Shown one piece after another: positions 45,855 through 56,231 of a DNA stretch of 64,000 nucleotides. A program made the position numbers and the translations under genes. Every line of letters starts with the position of its first letter. Position 1 is the stretch's first letter. Below the pieces are notes generated by a model. It did not search any database, was not told where the DNA came from, and saw only the letters and a list, made by a program, of their open reading frames with translations. Source of the stretch: an uncultured Tidjanibacter sp. (GTDB lineage Bacteria > Bacteroidota > Bacteroidia > Bacteroidales > Rikenellaceae); NCBI GenBank assembly GCA_944326085.1, contig CALVCL010000003.1, positions 1 through 64,000 of the forward strand. The letters are read 5' to 3'.

Positions 45855-47165
45855 TCAATGTTTTTTCTGCATATTGCGGTACACCTCCATTATCAACTCA
45901 CATGCCATTGGCAGACTGATACTGCCGGTATTTATCATGAGATTGTAATGGTGCGGGTCACCCCACTTCTCACCCGTATAATATTCATAATGGGCTATAC
46001 GGTTCCGGTTGATACGCCTTATTTCTATTTCTGCCACATCTGACTTTATCCCATACTCATCAATACACCTTTTATAGGCACTATCATAATCCGAATAGCA
46101 GAACACCTTGACAGCATTGTGATTGTCTTTCAAAATAAAGTCGGCACATCGTCCCACTATTATGCAAGGCCCCTTCTTGACCAACTCCTCGATAATCTTG
46201 CTCTCTGACACAAACAGCACATCATCAGGTGAAAGACTGCGTTCCAATGACTTACCATAATTCTGCGAGAAAATACACTTAAGCCAGAACGACGGTATGG
46301 ATTGCTCATTCTGCATAATATACTTTTCGTCCATACCACTTCTTTGAGCGGCCATACGTATAAACTCCTTGTCGTATACTTGCAGTCCGAGTTTCTTGCC
46401 AAGCATCTCTGCCAGCAAATGCCCTCCGCTTCCGAACTCACGCGCAATCGTAATAACACCATGTCCATCCCCTCGTATCTCTTCATTAATATGCATCTTC
46501 GCTTCTTCTGTTATCCATTTGTCAAAGACGCGGTAATAGGGATTCAGAAAATGCACGATAGGTCCAACAGCCAAGGCTGCAACAACAGTACCTTCACGCA
46601 CTCCGTAAATATCGCCCATGAAAACCAACGAAAATAAACAGGATATAGCAACAAGCGTTATATCGAACCCGAGTTTCACATATCCAAATTCTTTACGTAA
46701 ACGGCGCGATATAACCATTACAAAATATTCACCCGATGTCATGGCTATATTGGCCTTAACTTCCAATGTTATGCCGATTGCCAATATCACGCACCCAATC
46801 AAAAGACTGCCGACTTGAGCAGCATACGCTGTAGGTTCAAGCCAATGCAACAATGTCATGGAGCAGTCTATAAATATGCCAAAGCACAATGAAACAGGTA
46901 TCTGCAGCAAGAATATACGAATATCAGATTTCACATCCTCTTTCTGCATAAAGAACAATTCAAGTATCACAAACAGTATATTGACTATAATGGTCCATTC
47001 ACCCATCGTCAATGCTGTAAACATACTCAAAACATACGTAACACTTGTTATAGGTGATGTGCCAAGCAATGCTTTAGTGATAAATGCAACACCAAACGCA
47101 TTGATAAACAATGAAATGACAAAAAGAAAATAACGCCTCAAAATAAATCTGTTCATAAGTCTCAT
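45855..47165 (-). CDS. YczE/YitT-like membrane domain fused to cytidylate-kinase-like domain
   Basis: A 436-residue fusion. Residues 1-215 form a six-segment membrane domain resembling the YczE/YitT group (FGVAFITKALLGTSPITSV...VKANIAMTSGEYF). Residues 235-436 match the cytidylate-kinase-like family (ITIAREFGSGGHLLAEMLGKKLG at 238-260; later CIIVGRCADFIL). The phosphate loop GSGGHLLA has His where Arg or Lys is usual. It could link a transport or sensing step at the membrane to phosphorylation of a nucleotide-like small molecule. Neither substrate is known. It is transcribed alone, convergent with the dapB operon. Confidence 0.85.
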   Translation of the reverse strand: MRLMNRFILRRYFLFVISLFINAFGVAFITKALLGTSPITSVTYVLSMFTALTMGEWTIIVNILFVILELFFMQKEDVKSDIRIFLLQIPVSLCFGIFIDCSMTLLHWLEPTAYAAQVGSLLIGCVILAIGITLEVKANIAMTSGEYFVMVISRRLRKEFGYVKLGFDITLVAISCLFSLVFMGDIYGVREGTVVAALAVGPIVHFLNPYYRVFDKWITEEAKMHINEEIRGDGHGVITIAREFGSGGHLLAEMLGKKLGLQVYDKEFIRMAAQRSGMDEKYIMQNEQSIPSFWLKCIFSQNYGKSLERSLSPDDVLFVSESKIIEELVKKGPCIIVGRCADFILKDNHNAVKVFCYSDYDSAYKRCIDEYGIKSDVAEIEIRRINRNRIAHYEYYTGEKWGDPHHYNLMINTGSISLPMACELIMEVYRNMQKKH

Positions 47166-47354
47166 ATCTTCATCCTAAATACCAATTATATCCAACAAAA
47201 ACACCGGCAATACACACGCAGGCGATACGTGCATATCACATACAAAAATTGCACACTATCAAAATATATGGCTCCGAAAATCAAGGCAGTCGCATTGCGG
47301 CCCAATCAACGGCAATATCTCTCTTTGGATATTAGAGGTATAATAAATACAAAA

Positions 47355-47381
47355 GCGGGATGCCATGTCTGTGCATCCCGC
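47355..47381 (-). terminator. Terminator of the DJ-1 family gene
   Basis: GCGGGATGC (47355-47363) pairs with GCATCCCGC (47373-47381) with a 9-base loop. TTTT follows on the minus strand. The rest of the 47166-47415 gap shows no gene. Confidence 0.82.
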
Positions 47382-47415
47382 GTAGACAAATGCCGTCTCT
47401 CGACAGCCCACCAGA

Positions 47416-47964
47416 TTAGTAAAGCAACAATCCAGCAGCTACCTCCTTTGCTGCCGCGTCCCCCTTCAGGGCTTCTACAAGTGCTAGGGCAAACTTCATA
47501 ACCAAGCCTGGACCACGACCGGTAATGACATTACCATCTATCTCAACATCACGACCTGTTGCCTGTGCACCACATAATTTTTCCTCAAAACCTGGATAGC
47601 ATGTAACCTTACGACCTTCCAATATACCGAGTCCACCTAATACCATAGGTGCCGCACATATTGCTGCCACGATACGACCAGCCTTATACTGCTTCATAAT
47701 AGCATCCTTTACAACATCCGATGCATCGAGATTCGACGAACCTGGCATACCGCCTGGAAGTATCAAAGCATCAGCGCTACCGAGATCCATACTGCTGATA
47801 GTTGCATCAGCAGTAATAGAAATTCCGTGAGCACCTTTTACAGTCTTGTCATCCGTAATAGAAACTGTTATAACGCCAATACCACCACGGCGTAAAATAT
47901 CTACCGTTCCGAGGGCTTCCATCTCTTCGAATCCTTCGGCAAGAAAAACAATCGCTTTTGTCAT
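47416..47964 (-). CDS. DJ-1/PfpI family protein
   Basis: A 182-residue DJ-1-like protein. The N-terminal FLAEGFEEMEALGTVDILRR carries the active-site Glu, and the nucleophile C103 lies in AAICAAPMVLGGLG. Family members act as glyoxalases, deglycases or redox chaperones; which applies here cannot be told. The ATG at 47964 fits the family start; a longer frame begins 19 codons upstream. Confidence 0.92.
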   Translation of the reverse strand: MTKAIVFLAEGFEEMEALGTVDILRRGGIGVITVSITDDKTVKGAHGISITADATISSMDLGSADALILPGGMPGSSNLDASDVVKDAIMKQYKAGRIVAAICAAPMVLGGLGILEGRKVTCYPGFEEKLCGAQATGRDVEIDGNVITGRGPGLVMKFALALVEALKGDAAAKEVAAGLLLY

Positions 47965-48059
47965 AATATATGATTTTAAAAGCTGCACCATACACAGCCA
48001 AAGACATGTACAAAAATACAAACTATTTTGAAAAACCGCAGAAACGTTTCAATATATAT

Positions 48060-48097
48060 GTTACAGCGCTGCCGTGACTTTACGGCAGCGCTGTAAC
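48060..48097. terminator. Long hairpin after lpdA
   Basis: A perfect 16-bp stem (48060-48075 with 48082-48097) and a 6-base loop lie 19 bases beyond the lpdA stop. It lacks a strong T-run, so termination efficiency is uncertain. Confidence 0.65.
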
Positions 48098-48116
48098 ATT
48101 CATCAATTTATCAACT

Positions 48117-49511
48117 CTACAAATGCACTGCATGACCGAGAGCGGCCTCGGCAGCCTCCATGATAGCCTCGCTCATTGTTGGATGCGAATGTATCGTAGT
48201 GGCAATCTGCTCTGCGGTAATTCCCATCGCCTTGGCAAGTGTAGGTTCAGCCAACATCTCCGTAACGTTTCCGCCCATCATGTGCGCACCGAGGAGTTTA
48301 TCGGTTTTGGCGTCGAAAATGAGTTTCACAAAGCCGTCACGGTCGCCAGCCGCAGTAGCCTTTCCGGATGCAGTATACGGGAACTGTCCGACCTTTACTT
48401 CATACCCCTGCTCTTCAGCCTGTTTCTGTGTAAGGCCGACCATTGCTATTTCAGGCGTTGTATAAACGCATGACGGAATGGTAGTATAATCGACAGGTTT
48501 AGGGTTGTGACCGCTTATACTCTCCACACAGCATATCGCCTCAGCCGATGCCACATGAGCAAGCGCTGGTCCCTGCACTATATCTCCTATTGCATACACG
48601 CCATTAACGGCCGTACGATAGTATTCATCCACTACTATCTTATCGCCTTTAACCTCTATGCCGAGTTCCTCAAGCCCTATATTTTCGATATTCGACTTGA
48701 CACCAACAGCCGACAATACCACATCGGCAGTAAGAGTCTCTTCACCCTTTTTACCTTCGATACGAACCTCGCATTTTCCTTCGACGTTCACGGACACTTC
48801 CTTGACAGTCGTACCGACCATTACTCCGACTTTCATCTTGCGGAATGAACGCTCCAATGCCTTGCTGACATCTGCATCCGCCACTGGCAACAACTGCGGC
48901 AGATATTCAATCACCGTAACCTTTACACCTAGCGCAGCATAGAAATAAGCAAACTCACAACCTATTGCACCAGAGCCGACTACAATCATACTCTCCGGCA
49001 TCTCTTTCAATATAAGAGCTTCATGTGAAGAAATCACCTTATGCCCGTCAACAGGCATGAATTTCATCTCCCTCGGGCGTGAACCGGTCGCAAGAATAAT
49101 ATGTTCGGCATCCACAATCTGTTCCGTACCGTCCGCTGCTGTTACCTGCACCTTACCGTTACCTGCCAGTTTACCGCGCCCATTGATTACATCTACAGCG
49201 TTTTTCTTCATAAGGAACGACACGCCCTTACTCATGGTATCGGCAACACCGCGGCTGCGTGCGACTATTTTGTCGAGCGGAGCTATGACATCCCCTGTAA
49301 TTTCTATACCGTAACCGGACGCATGCTTGGCATATGTGTAAACCTGAGCACTCTTGAGCAGTGCCTTTGTAGGGATACATCCCCAGTTAAGACATACACC
49401 ACCCAGTTCGGCTTGCTCTACAATCGCTGTTTTAAAACCATTTTGTGCAGCCTTGATTGCAGCCACATAACCGCCGGGACCGCTGCCTATAACCACTACA
49501 TCGTATTTCAT
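48117..49511 (-). CDS. lpdA: Dihydrolipoyl dehydrogenase
   Basis: A 464-residue flavoprotein disulfide reductase. The FAD site is VIGSGPGGYVAA (8-19), the redox pair is C40/C45 in GGVCLNWGCIP, the NAD site is VVGSGAIGCEFAYF, and the C-terminal active site is HSHPTMSEA. It reoxidises lipoamide in 2-oxoacid dehydrogenase or glycine cleavage complexes. The partner E1/E2 genes are not adjacent. Confidence 0.97.
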   Translation of the reverse strand: MKYDVVVIGSGPGGYVAAIKAAQNGFKTAIVEQAELGGVCLNWGCIPTKALLKSAQVYTYAKHASGYGIEITGDVIAPLDKIVARSRGVADTMSKGVSFLMKKNAVDVINGRGKLAGNGKVQVTAADGTEQIVDAEHIILATGSRPREMKFMPVDGHKVISSHEALILKEMPESMIVVGSGAIGCEFAYFYAALGVKVTVIEYLPQLLPVADADVSKALERSFRKMKVGVMVGTTVKEVSVNVEGKCEVRIEGKKGEETLTADVVLSAVGVKSNIENIGLEELGIEVKGDKIVVDEYYRTAVNGVYAIGDIVQGPALAHVASAEAICCVESISGHNPKPVDYTTIPSCVYTTPEIAMVGLTQKQAEEQGYEVKVGQFPYTASGKATAAGDRDGFVKLIFDAKTDKLLGAHMMGGNVTEMLAEPTLAKAMGITAEQIATTIHSHPTMSEAIMEAAEAALGHAVHL

Positions 49512-49546
49512 ATTATTATTTCAATTTTAATGTTTGTCAACAAAAA

Positions 49547-49572
49547 AGTTCGGCAGAATAATCCACCGAACT
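49547..49572 (-). terminator. Terminator of the C69 peptidase gene
   Basis: AGTTCGG/CCGAACT arms (49547-49553 with 49566-49572) are followed by TTTTTT on the minus strand. It lies 47 bases beyond the stop. Confidence 0.75.
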
Positions 49573-49619
49573 GCAAATTTAAAAAAAAGCACGACATTAC
49601 ATGTGTTTACGCCAATTAA

Positions 49620-51290
49620 TTACTGCACACGCAATACATTACCGGCATCCTTCACAACCGCCTCTTTCCATTTGTCGGTATATCCTGGCCATTCTATTTC
49701 ACCTGGGATATTCTTATCGTAACCGTTACCAATGAAACCGTTCCTATCCTCACACTTGACATTTCCGTCAATATATTTAACCATCAGATACTTATCAAGT
49801 TCGTTCCACCTTTGAAACAACTTTTGGGCGTTGTCTACCGAAAAACGTGTAGCTTCCTTCACCAGTTTGCGTTGCGGAAAATCATGATGCATAATGTACT
49901 CGTCAAACTCCTGTACGGCCAGAAGCATTTCATTCTCCCACTTGTCGGCAGCTTTCTGTACGGCGGCACCTATAATGTCATAGCGGAGATAAGCGAATTG
50001 AGCTATACGATTAAATATCCAAAACATCGATGTATCGGAATATTCCAGCATACTGCCATTGTTCTCATCCAAGCACCATGGCACTTCTGTTGTACCACAA
50101 AATATAGGTGTCAACGCCGAGGTTGCAGCATCATCCACTCCAAACCACAGTATTCCGCCTATTACATCTGGCATTATGTTACGAGTTTGTCCTACAAACC
50201 AGAAACCTGTCTGTTGTGTAGCAGTAGCCCTTTCATTAAGGTAGGTTTTACCATTCCATTCCCATGTCATCGGACGCCAACGATATGGACAAGCACTGCC
50301 GCCTGCACCTATATCTGCCGTCATATCCATAGGAGTTCCCTCAAAATGGTCGCGCATTGCATCGAATACCTGCTTAGGAGATATTTTTTGGGAAGGCTTA
50401 ACCCACAATGGCATACGATTATCCGTATTATAACCCATAGCATAATCCAAATACGCATCCATACCCGTTGCAAACATACGGAAGAACGACCACACCCTCG
50501 ACTCACAACCGCGCAACGCATCGAACGACAACGGAGCATAAGCGTCACAGAAGCTGAAATCCTCGTCACTACCCTCATAGTACCCCATTTCACGAGCAAA
50601 TGAAATCACGTCAGGTGCATACATGCAATTTTCGGGGTCATCCAATGGAAACTGTCCGATGCGTGCCTGATTGGCATGGGCACATATATAACCATCAGGG
50701 ACCCTTCTTGCCACCCACACAATCCCATTGTTGACATTCTGTCCGTCAATTATTTTGCAGCCCTTACCTATCATTTCGAATATCCAGGCTTCGTTTTTGT
50801 CTGCAATAGAGAGACTCTCACCGCTCGATACATACCCATACGTATTGGCAAGGTCAACTATTACTTCTATCGCTTCGCGGGCTGTGCTGGCACGCTGCAG
50901 GGCCAGATAAATCAACGAGCCGTAATCAAGTATGCCGCCATTGGGATTTTCCAGTTCAGGACGTCCTCCAAATGTCGACTCTGCAATAATAAGCTGGTGC
51001 TCATTCATGTTGCCCACTGTCGAATATGTTTGCCTGACCTGCGGTATTTCACCTAAATAGCGGCCAGTATCCCATTCGTATATCGGCACCATGGCTCCTG
51101 GCTTATACCCTCTACGTGGGGCATTGTATTTATACAATACACCATACAGCTGATGTGCATCGGCAGCATAGCTCACCATTACCGAACCGTCTGTCGATGC
51201 CCCCTTGGTGATAATAAAGCTTGTACATGCATCGACGGTACCTACCCCAATTACCAACGAGCATACGACAGCCAATAAAAACTTCTTCAT
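49620..51290 (-). CDS. C69 family dipeptidase
   Basis: A 556-residue exported Ntn-hydrolase. The signal peptide (1-21) is followed immediately by the nucleophile C22 in DACTSFIITKGAS, which becomes the N-terminal residue after cleavage. It also has STFGGRPEL and the WVARRVPDGYICAHANQARI block. Family enzymes cleave dipeptides. It is expected in the periplasm or on the surface and could process peptides released from diet or cell wall. It is transcribed alone. Confidence 0.93.
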   Translation of the reverse strand: MKKFLLAVVCSLVIGVGTVDACTSFIITKGASTDGSVMVSYAADAHQLYGVLYKYNAPRRGYKPGAMVPIYEWDTGRYLGEIPQVRQTYSTVGNMNEHQLIIAESTFGGRPELENPNGGILDYGSLIYLALQRASTAREAIEVIVDLANTYGYVSSGESLSIADKNEAWIFEMIGKGCKIIDGQNVNNGIVWVARRVPDGYICAHANQARIGQFPLDDPENCMYAPDVISFAREMGYYEGSDEDFSFCDAYAPLSFDALRGCESRVWSFFRMFATGMDAYLDYAMGYNTDNRMPLWVKPSQKISPKQVFDAMRDHFEGTPMDMTADIGAGGSACPYRWRPMTWEWNGKTYLNERATATQQTGFWFVGQTRNIMPDVIGGILWFGVDDAATSALTPIFCGTTEVPWCLDENNGSMLEYSDTSMFWIFNRIAQFAYLRYDIIGAAVQKAADKWENEMLLAVQEFDEYIMHHDFPQRKLVKEATRFSVDNAQKLFQRWNELDKYLMVKYIDGNVKCEDRNGFIGNGYDKNIPGEIEWPGYTDKWKEAVVKDAGNVLRVQ

Positions 51291-51343
51291 GCGATTCTCT
51301 TTTACAGTAAAAATACACTAAAATTCCATGTGTGACATTAACG

Positions 51344-51553
51344 CTATTTCATTGTGCTGCTTACGACCAAATATGCAAGCAATACAAACAGTACGAATAC
51401 GAGGACGAATATCAGACTTCCGTCCAATCGCCTGAGATTATCAGTCTTACACTTTTCAGAGTGTTTTCTCGACTCTTCTTCGGCCAATCTAGCTCCTGCA
51501 TCCTCTGTTTCGCGTATTACGCGCATCTCTTCCGGAGTTAACTGTCTCGGCAT
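51344..51553 (-). CDS. Small tail-anchored membrane protein
   Basis: A 69-residue protein with a charged, helical N-terminal half (PEEMRVIRETEDAGARLAEEE) and one hydrophobic helix near the C-terminus (about 46-65). No family is recognised. The stop-to-start gap to the C69 gene is 53 bases, with a weak TATTTTTA -7 element for the latter, so the two may be separate units. Confidence 0.6.
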   Translation of the reverse strand: MPRQLTPEEMRVIRETEDAGARLAEEESRKHSEKCKTDNLRRLDGSLIFVLVFVLFVLLAYLVVSSTMK

Positions 51554-51614
51554 TGCCTTAATTCATAAATTAGTTATCGAACTTCGCAAAGTTTTTAAGC
51601 CCGTAATATAAAAA

Positions 51615-51639
51615 GGGAACCGAAACAGAGTTTCAATTC
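51615..51639 (-). terminator. Terminator of the lptF/G-ribBA-fmt operon
   Basis: GGGAA/TTCCC and GAAAC/GTTTC arms form a stem with a 2x2 internal loop (51615-51639). TTTTT follows on the minus strand. It lies 25 bases beyond the fmt stop. Confidence 0.75.
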
Positions 51640-51663
51640 CCAGATAAAATCTCACACAAGAGA

Positions 51664-52656
51664 CTATTTAAAACAGAGCTTGCCACTATACCTCAATCCA
51701 TTTATGTAGCCTTTGACATCCATTCGCTGTTTGCCTGCGGGCTGCACCATCTGCGGTACTATATACCCGTCGCCGCATTCAATACGCATTTTACCGTTCT
51801 CGATACTGACAGTACCTGGCGTACCGACGACATGCATAGGTTCAAACGTTGCCGAAAATATTTTCACGCTTCCCCTGTCCGTATCTCCACTCTCCGAAAT
51901 GTTTTCCGCCAATTCTGCCCATGCGGCAGGATAAGGCGACAAACCGCGGATAAGGTTGATGATGGTCTTGCCATTAGCATTAAAGTCTATGTGACAAGTT
52001 TCCTTGAATATTTTAGGAGCCGGCTTTAACTGTGCCCCATGAGGCAACTGCTGCGGTTCTGCCACAAAGTCGTCAGATACCAGTTTTTCGACACTTTTCA
52101 AAACAAGTTCTGCGCCTGTTTTCATGAGCTTGTCATGCATTGTGCCCGCATTATCATTCGGTTCAATGGCGACTGTACGACGCTCTATTATCTCTCCCTC
52201 GTCCATACGTGGGTTCAACAAGAATGTAGTCACACCTGTTTCCGTTTCACCGTTTATTATCGCCCAGTTTATAGGAGCTGCTCCACGATACTGCGGTAGC
52301 AACGACGCATGCAGATTAAAAGTCCCATACGTTGGTAACGAGAACACCTTAGACGGCAACATTTTAAAGGCTACCACTATGCCGAGGTCGGGACGCAATT
52401 CAAACAATACCTGCACGAAATCATCCGACTTTAAACTCTCCGGCTGTATGACGTTCAGACCTGCAGCAACAGCATATTTTTTCACTGCGCTTTCCTGCAG
52501 TTTAAGTCCACGTCCAGCCGGTTTGTCTGGCATTGTTACCACAGCTACCACATTGTACCCTGCATCTACCAATGCCTTCAATGGCGCTACGGCAAAGTCT
52601 GGCGTGCCCATATAAATTATACGCAATGCTTTGGGGTCTGCTGCCATCGTCGCCAT
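51664..52656 (-). CDS. fmt: Methionyl-tRNA formyltransferase
   Basis: A 330-residue Fmt that formylates initiator Met-tRNA. Catalytic residues lie in NLHASLLPQYRGAAPINWAI (N114, H116), with the formyl donor region IIYMGTPDFAV at the start and a C-terminal tRNA-binding domain. Its ATG overlaps the ribBA stop by one base (TAATG), so it is the last gene of the operon. Confidence 0.96.
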   Translation of the reverse strand: MATMAADPKALRIIYMGTPDFAVAPLKALVDAGYNVVAVVTMPDKPAGRGLKLQESAVKKYAVAAGLNVIQPESLKSDDFVQVLFELRPDLGIVVAFKMLPSKVFSLPTYGTFNLHASLLPQYRGAAPINWAIINGETETGVTTFLLNPRMDEGEIIERRTVAIEPNDNAGTMHDKLMKTGAELVLKSVEKLVSDDFVAEPQQLPHGAQLKPAPKIFKETCHIDFNANGKTIINLIRGLSPYPAAWAELAENISESGDTDRGSVKIFSATFEPMHVVGTPGTVSIENGKMRIECGDGYIVPQMVQPAGKQRMDVKGYINGLRYSGKLCFK

Positions 52657-53891
52657 TATTTATCGTGATGCAAAAGGCCGAGTTTGTGTCCCATGCGCTC
52701 CTCTTTGGTTTTAAGATAACGCTCGTTATAAACAGTAGGCTTTATCACTATCGGCACTACTTCCTCTATCGACAATCCGTATCCCTCCAGCCCCGCACGT
52801 TTGGTGGGATTATTGGTCATAAGACGCATTTTGGTTATACCGAGTGCATGCAGTATGCTGGCACCTACACCATAATCCCGCTCATCTACGCCGAAGCCAA
52901 GTTGTATGTTAGCATCCGCAGTATCAAAACCGGCTTCATCCTGCAGCTTGTATGCTTTGATTTTATTACATAACCCTATGCCACGGCCTTCCTGCATAAG
53001 ATAAACAACGGCACCTTTACCCTCCTTCTCTATCATACGGATAGCTTCATCGAGCTGTGCGCCGCAATCACAACGCACAGAGCCGAATATATCGCCCGTT
53101 GCACATGACGAGTGCACACGTACCAATACAGGCTCTCCAGGTTCCCATGTACCTTTAATAAGAGCCATGTGCTCCAAACCATTGCTTTTCTGTTTAAATG
53201 GGATAAAGCGGAATTCGCCCCATTTTGTAGGCATGGCAACCTCTTCACCTTTCTCAACAATGCTCTCCGTCTTAAGACGGTACGCTATGATATCGGCTAT
53301 GGATACTATTTTGAGACCAAACCTGTCGGCTACCTCCATAAGTTGCGGCAAACGTGCCATGGTACCATCCTCGTTCATAATCTCGATAAGTGCACCACCA
53401 GGGCGCAATCCCGCCATACGAGCAAGGTCAACGGCAGCCTCGGTATGACCAGGACGACGTAAAACCCCCTTTTCACGTGCACGAAGCGGATTAATGTGAC
53501 CTGGACGGCCAAAATCTTCAGGCTTGGCATTGGGGTTTACAAGAGCACGTATCGTTGCAGCCCTGTCGTGTATCGACACTCCTGTAGTACAACCATCATG
53601 CAGATAATCGACAGTTACCGTAAACGGCGTACCAAGCAACGAAGTATTGTTACCAACCATCATTTCAAGGTCGAGCTCGCGACACCTCTCTTCAGACAGC
53701 GGAGCACACAGCACACCGCGACCATTGTGCAGCATGAAGTTCACTATTTCCGGTGTAATCTTTTCGGCAGCAACAATGAAATCGCCTTCATTTTCCCTGT
53801 CCTCGTCATCAACAACGATAACAATTTTACCTTCGCGAAAGTCTTCAATAGCCTCTTCTACGGTATTCAGTTTTCTTGTTTCAGTGTTCAT
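52656..53891 (-). CDS. ribBA: Bifunctional riboflavin synthesis protein RibBA
   Basis: A 411-residue fusion. The N-terminal RibB (3,4-dihydroxy-2-butanone-4-phosphate synthase) has [13 protein letters not shown] (26-38) and [17 protein letters not shown]. The C-terminal RibA (GTP cyclohydrolase II) has zinc Cys in [15 protein letters not shown] and [14 protein letters not shown]. It starts riboflavin synthesis from GTP and ribulose-5-phosphate. Its start overlaps the LptF/G gene by 11 bases. No FMN riboswitch is seen before the operon. Confidence 0.96.
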   Translation of the reverse strand: MNTETRKLNTVEEAIEDFREGKIVIVVDDEDRENEGDFIVAAEKITPEIVNFMLHNGRGVLCAPLSEERCRELDLEMMVGNNTSLLGTPFTVTVDYLHDGCTTGVSIHDRAATIRALVNPNAKPEDFGRPGHINPLRAREKGVLRRPGHTEAAVDLARMAGLRPGGALIEIMNEDGTMARLPQLMEVADRFGLKIVSIADIIAYRLKTESIVEKGEEVAMPTKWGEFRFIPFKQKSNGLEHMALIKGTWEPGEPVLVRVHSSCATGDIFGSVRCDCGAQLDEAIRMIEKEGKGAVVYLMQEGRGIGLCNKIKAYKLQDEAGFDTADANIQLGFGVDERDYGVGASILHALGITKMRLMTNNPTKRAGLEGYGLSIEEVVPIVIKPTVYNERYLKTKEERMGHKLGLLHHDK

Positions 53892-55362
53892 ATCTGTTAT
53901 TGCGTTTTTGTTTTCTTGCGTTTATTTTGTCTTTTAGTTTTGAGAACTGTATTCTATACCAATCCATATTAAACAAATTGGAATCATTCGTCGATTTATA
54001 TATCAGATACAATGCTATCGGCAACAGAATGAACGACGACAGCCACATACCTTCGAATGCCGTGCTTATCCCATCCCTGGCCATTTTCTCGCCAGACATG
54101 CTTATGATATAGTATATTACAAAAAACAGCACCGAGACTACCACCGGCATACCCAGTCCGCCCTTACGTATAATCGCCCCCAGAGGAGCTCCTATTAGAA
54201 AAAATATCATTACGGATACAGGCAGCGATACTTTACGATGCCATTCTATCTGCGAACGATAAAGTTCGTTTAAATCAATTTTATAAGAACTCTCTTCATA
54301 ATTAATCAAATTCTTGGAATTTCTTGCTCTATTTAACGCACTTGATACAATATTCTTCTGCTGCGTTATGGGCAAATCGGCAATTTGCTCATAAACAGGC
54401 CATGGTTTGCGCTCCGGACGCTCCACAACCACACTGTCCAGCATTCCCATCAATGTAGGGTCGTACCGCAACAGATTATTTCGGAACAACGGTTCATACG
54501 AACGCACCATATTACGTGCCACTACCATATCAAGTGAATCAATATTCTTATCAAGACGAGTTATGGATTGGGCCTGTGCGCTGCGGCTGAAATTTTCGTT
54601 ATCGGTACGGGAAAAGTCAAAACCTTTCAAACCTATCACTGCTTCCTGCACCTCGAACGTCTGATGCGTAAGCTGACTGTCGTTATACCACTGATAATTA
54701 CGTGTTGTCTCGTAGCGTTCACCATTATATAACTTCACAAGCAGATATTTCTTGTCATCCGACAAACGAATGTACCCAGAATCTGCTATTGTTGTAGACA
54801 TTGTACCATCACGGCCGGTATTTCGTGTGTCATATATGAGCACTTCTGTCAACAGGCCTGTATTTTTGTCCTGATGTCCAACACGTATACTCATGTCGTC
54901 TATACCATTGAAGAATGTACCATCCTTGAATTCAATGGTCTGTTTCTGACGGTCAATGTCGTATATGAGCATATTCATCTGTTTCCATGCATACGGGACA
55001 AGATTGTTAGACGCAAAGAAACTGCCTATGGAAATGAATATGACAAGCACAATCAACGGAGCCATTATCCGCGGCAGCGATATTCCTGCCGATTTCATGG
55101 CAAGCAATTCGTTGTTTTCGCCGAGATTACCCATAGTCATGATAGCAGCGAGAAGTGTGGCCAACGGAATTGACATCGGGATGTTGATAGCAGTCGCATA
55201 CCACATCAATTCCAATATCACACTGAAAGCCAAGCCCTTACCAACAAGCATATCAATATATCGCCACAAGAAGTTCATCAGAAAAATGAACGACACGATG
55301 AAAAATGTCAGTATCATCGGGCCTATGTACGACTTAAGGATAAATTTGTCTATGGTTTTCAC
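53881..55362 (-). CDS. LptF/LptG family LPS export permease
   Basis: A 493-residue YjgP/YjgQ-type permease. Three N-terminal membrane helices (about 12-120) include [34 protein letters not shown] large periplasmic jellyroll-like domain (about 125-390) follows, then three C-terminal helices ([22 protein letters not shown]). It moves lipopolysaccharide from the inner membrane with the LptB ATPase. LptF and LptG cannot be separated from sequence alone. Overlaps: 4 bases with the ABC permease and 11 with ribBA. Confidence 0.92.
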   Translation of the reverse strand: MKTIDKFILKSYIGPMILTFFIVSFIFLMNFLWRYIDMLVGKGLAFSVILELMWYATAINIPMSIPLATLLAAIMTMGNLGENNELLAMKSAGISLPRIMAPLIVLVIFISIGSFFASNNLVPYAWKQMNMLIYDIDRQKQTIEFKDGTFFNGIDDMSIRVGHQDKNTGLLTEVLIYDTRNTGRDGTMSTTIADSGYIRLSDDKKYLLVKLYNGERYETTRNYQWYNDSQLTHQTFEVQEAVIGLKGFDFSRTDNENFSRSAQAQSITRLDKNIDSLDMVVARNMVRSYEPLFRNNLLRYDPTLMGMLDSVVVERPERKPWPVYEQIADLPITQQKNIVSSALNRARNSKNLINYEESSYKIDLNELYRSQIEWHRKVSLPVSVMIFFLIGAPLGAIIRKGGLGMPVVVSVLFFVIYYIISMSGEKMARDGISTAFEGMWLSSFILLPIALYLIYKSTNDSNLFNMDWYRIQFSKLKDKINARKQKRNNRYEH

Positions 55363-56189
55363 TGCGTGCGCGCCTTGTTTCGAAAATACAAATGTAGCAG
55401 TTTTATAATAATAAGCGCAAGAGCAAAGATAAATATTGTAGCAGCTCCTGCCGGCACATTCATTACGTAACTAATATAAAGGCCCGCCATATTTCCGACT
55501 ACTGCAACAACCGATGCCCACAACATTATTCTCCCAAAACGCTGTGTTACGGTATTGACAATCACCGCCGGCACCGTCAAAAGTGATATAAGCAGTACTA
55601 TGCCAACACTACGGATGCAGAACACTATTGCCAATGCCACAAAGATTGCCATGATATAAGAGATTGACGCAACGGGAACGCCCCTGCTGCGTGCAAAATC
55701 AGCATCAAAAGCCACATACATTACAGGACGCAGCAAAAATGCCACTACAACTGCCAATGCCACCACCAATATACCTAGTACTATTATATCAATCGTAGAT
55801 ACAGTCAAAATACTACCGAACAGGAAACTCATCAGATTTGGTGCATATCCAGGTGTCATATAAACGAATATGATACCTATCGACATACCAAAGCTCCACA
55901 CCATCCCTATCACCGAATCCTCACGCATACGCCCCTTGACACTTCCCCATTCTATACCGATGGAGGCCAGCACGGCAAATACCAGCGCGCCCCATACCGG
56001 ATTAAGCCCCAAATAATAGGCAATACCAATACCTCCAAACGATGCATGTGTAATACCGCCACTAAGGAATACCCTGCGCCTTGCCACAATATAAGTACCG
56101 ACTATACCGCAAACCACACCGGACAGCATGGCGGCTATTGCTGCATGCTGCAAAAAGGTATATTCTGCAATGGCACTGATAAAATCCAT
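55359..56189 (-). CDS. ABC-3 family metal ABC transporter permease
   Basis: A 276-residue permease with about eight membrane helices and the ABC-3 signature ARRRVFLSGGITHASFGGIGIAY. It resembles ZnuB/MntB permeases of zinc or manganese importers. The ATPase and binding protein are not next to it, which is unusual. It opens the operon with LptF/G, RibBA and Fmt. Confidence 0.9.
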   Translation of the reverse strand: MDFISAIAEYTFLQHAAIAAMLSGVVCGIVGTYIVARRRVFLSGGITHASFGGIGIAYYLGLNPVWGALVFAVLASIGIEWGSVKGRMREDSVIGMVWSFGMSIGIIFVYMTPGYAPNLMSFLFGSILTVSTIDIIVLGILVVALAVVVAFLLRPVMYVAFDADFARSRGVPVASISYIMAIFVALAIVFCIRSVGIVLLISLLTVPAVIVNTVTQRFGRIMLWASVVAVVGNMAGLYISYVMNVPAGAATIFIFALALIIIKLLHLYFRNKARTQ

Positions 56190-56223
56190 AACCGTAAAAT
56201 GTCGGTATCATACTTATGACTTG

Positions 56224-56231
56224 CAAATTTA
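56224..56231 (-). promoter_or_regulatory. -7 element of the permease-lptF/G-ribBA-fmt operon
   Basis: The minus strand reads TAAATTTG, an exact TAnnTTTG match, 34 bases before the permease ATG. No -33 element is clear. Confidence 0.5.
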
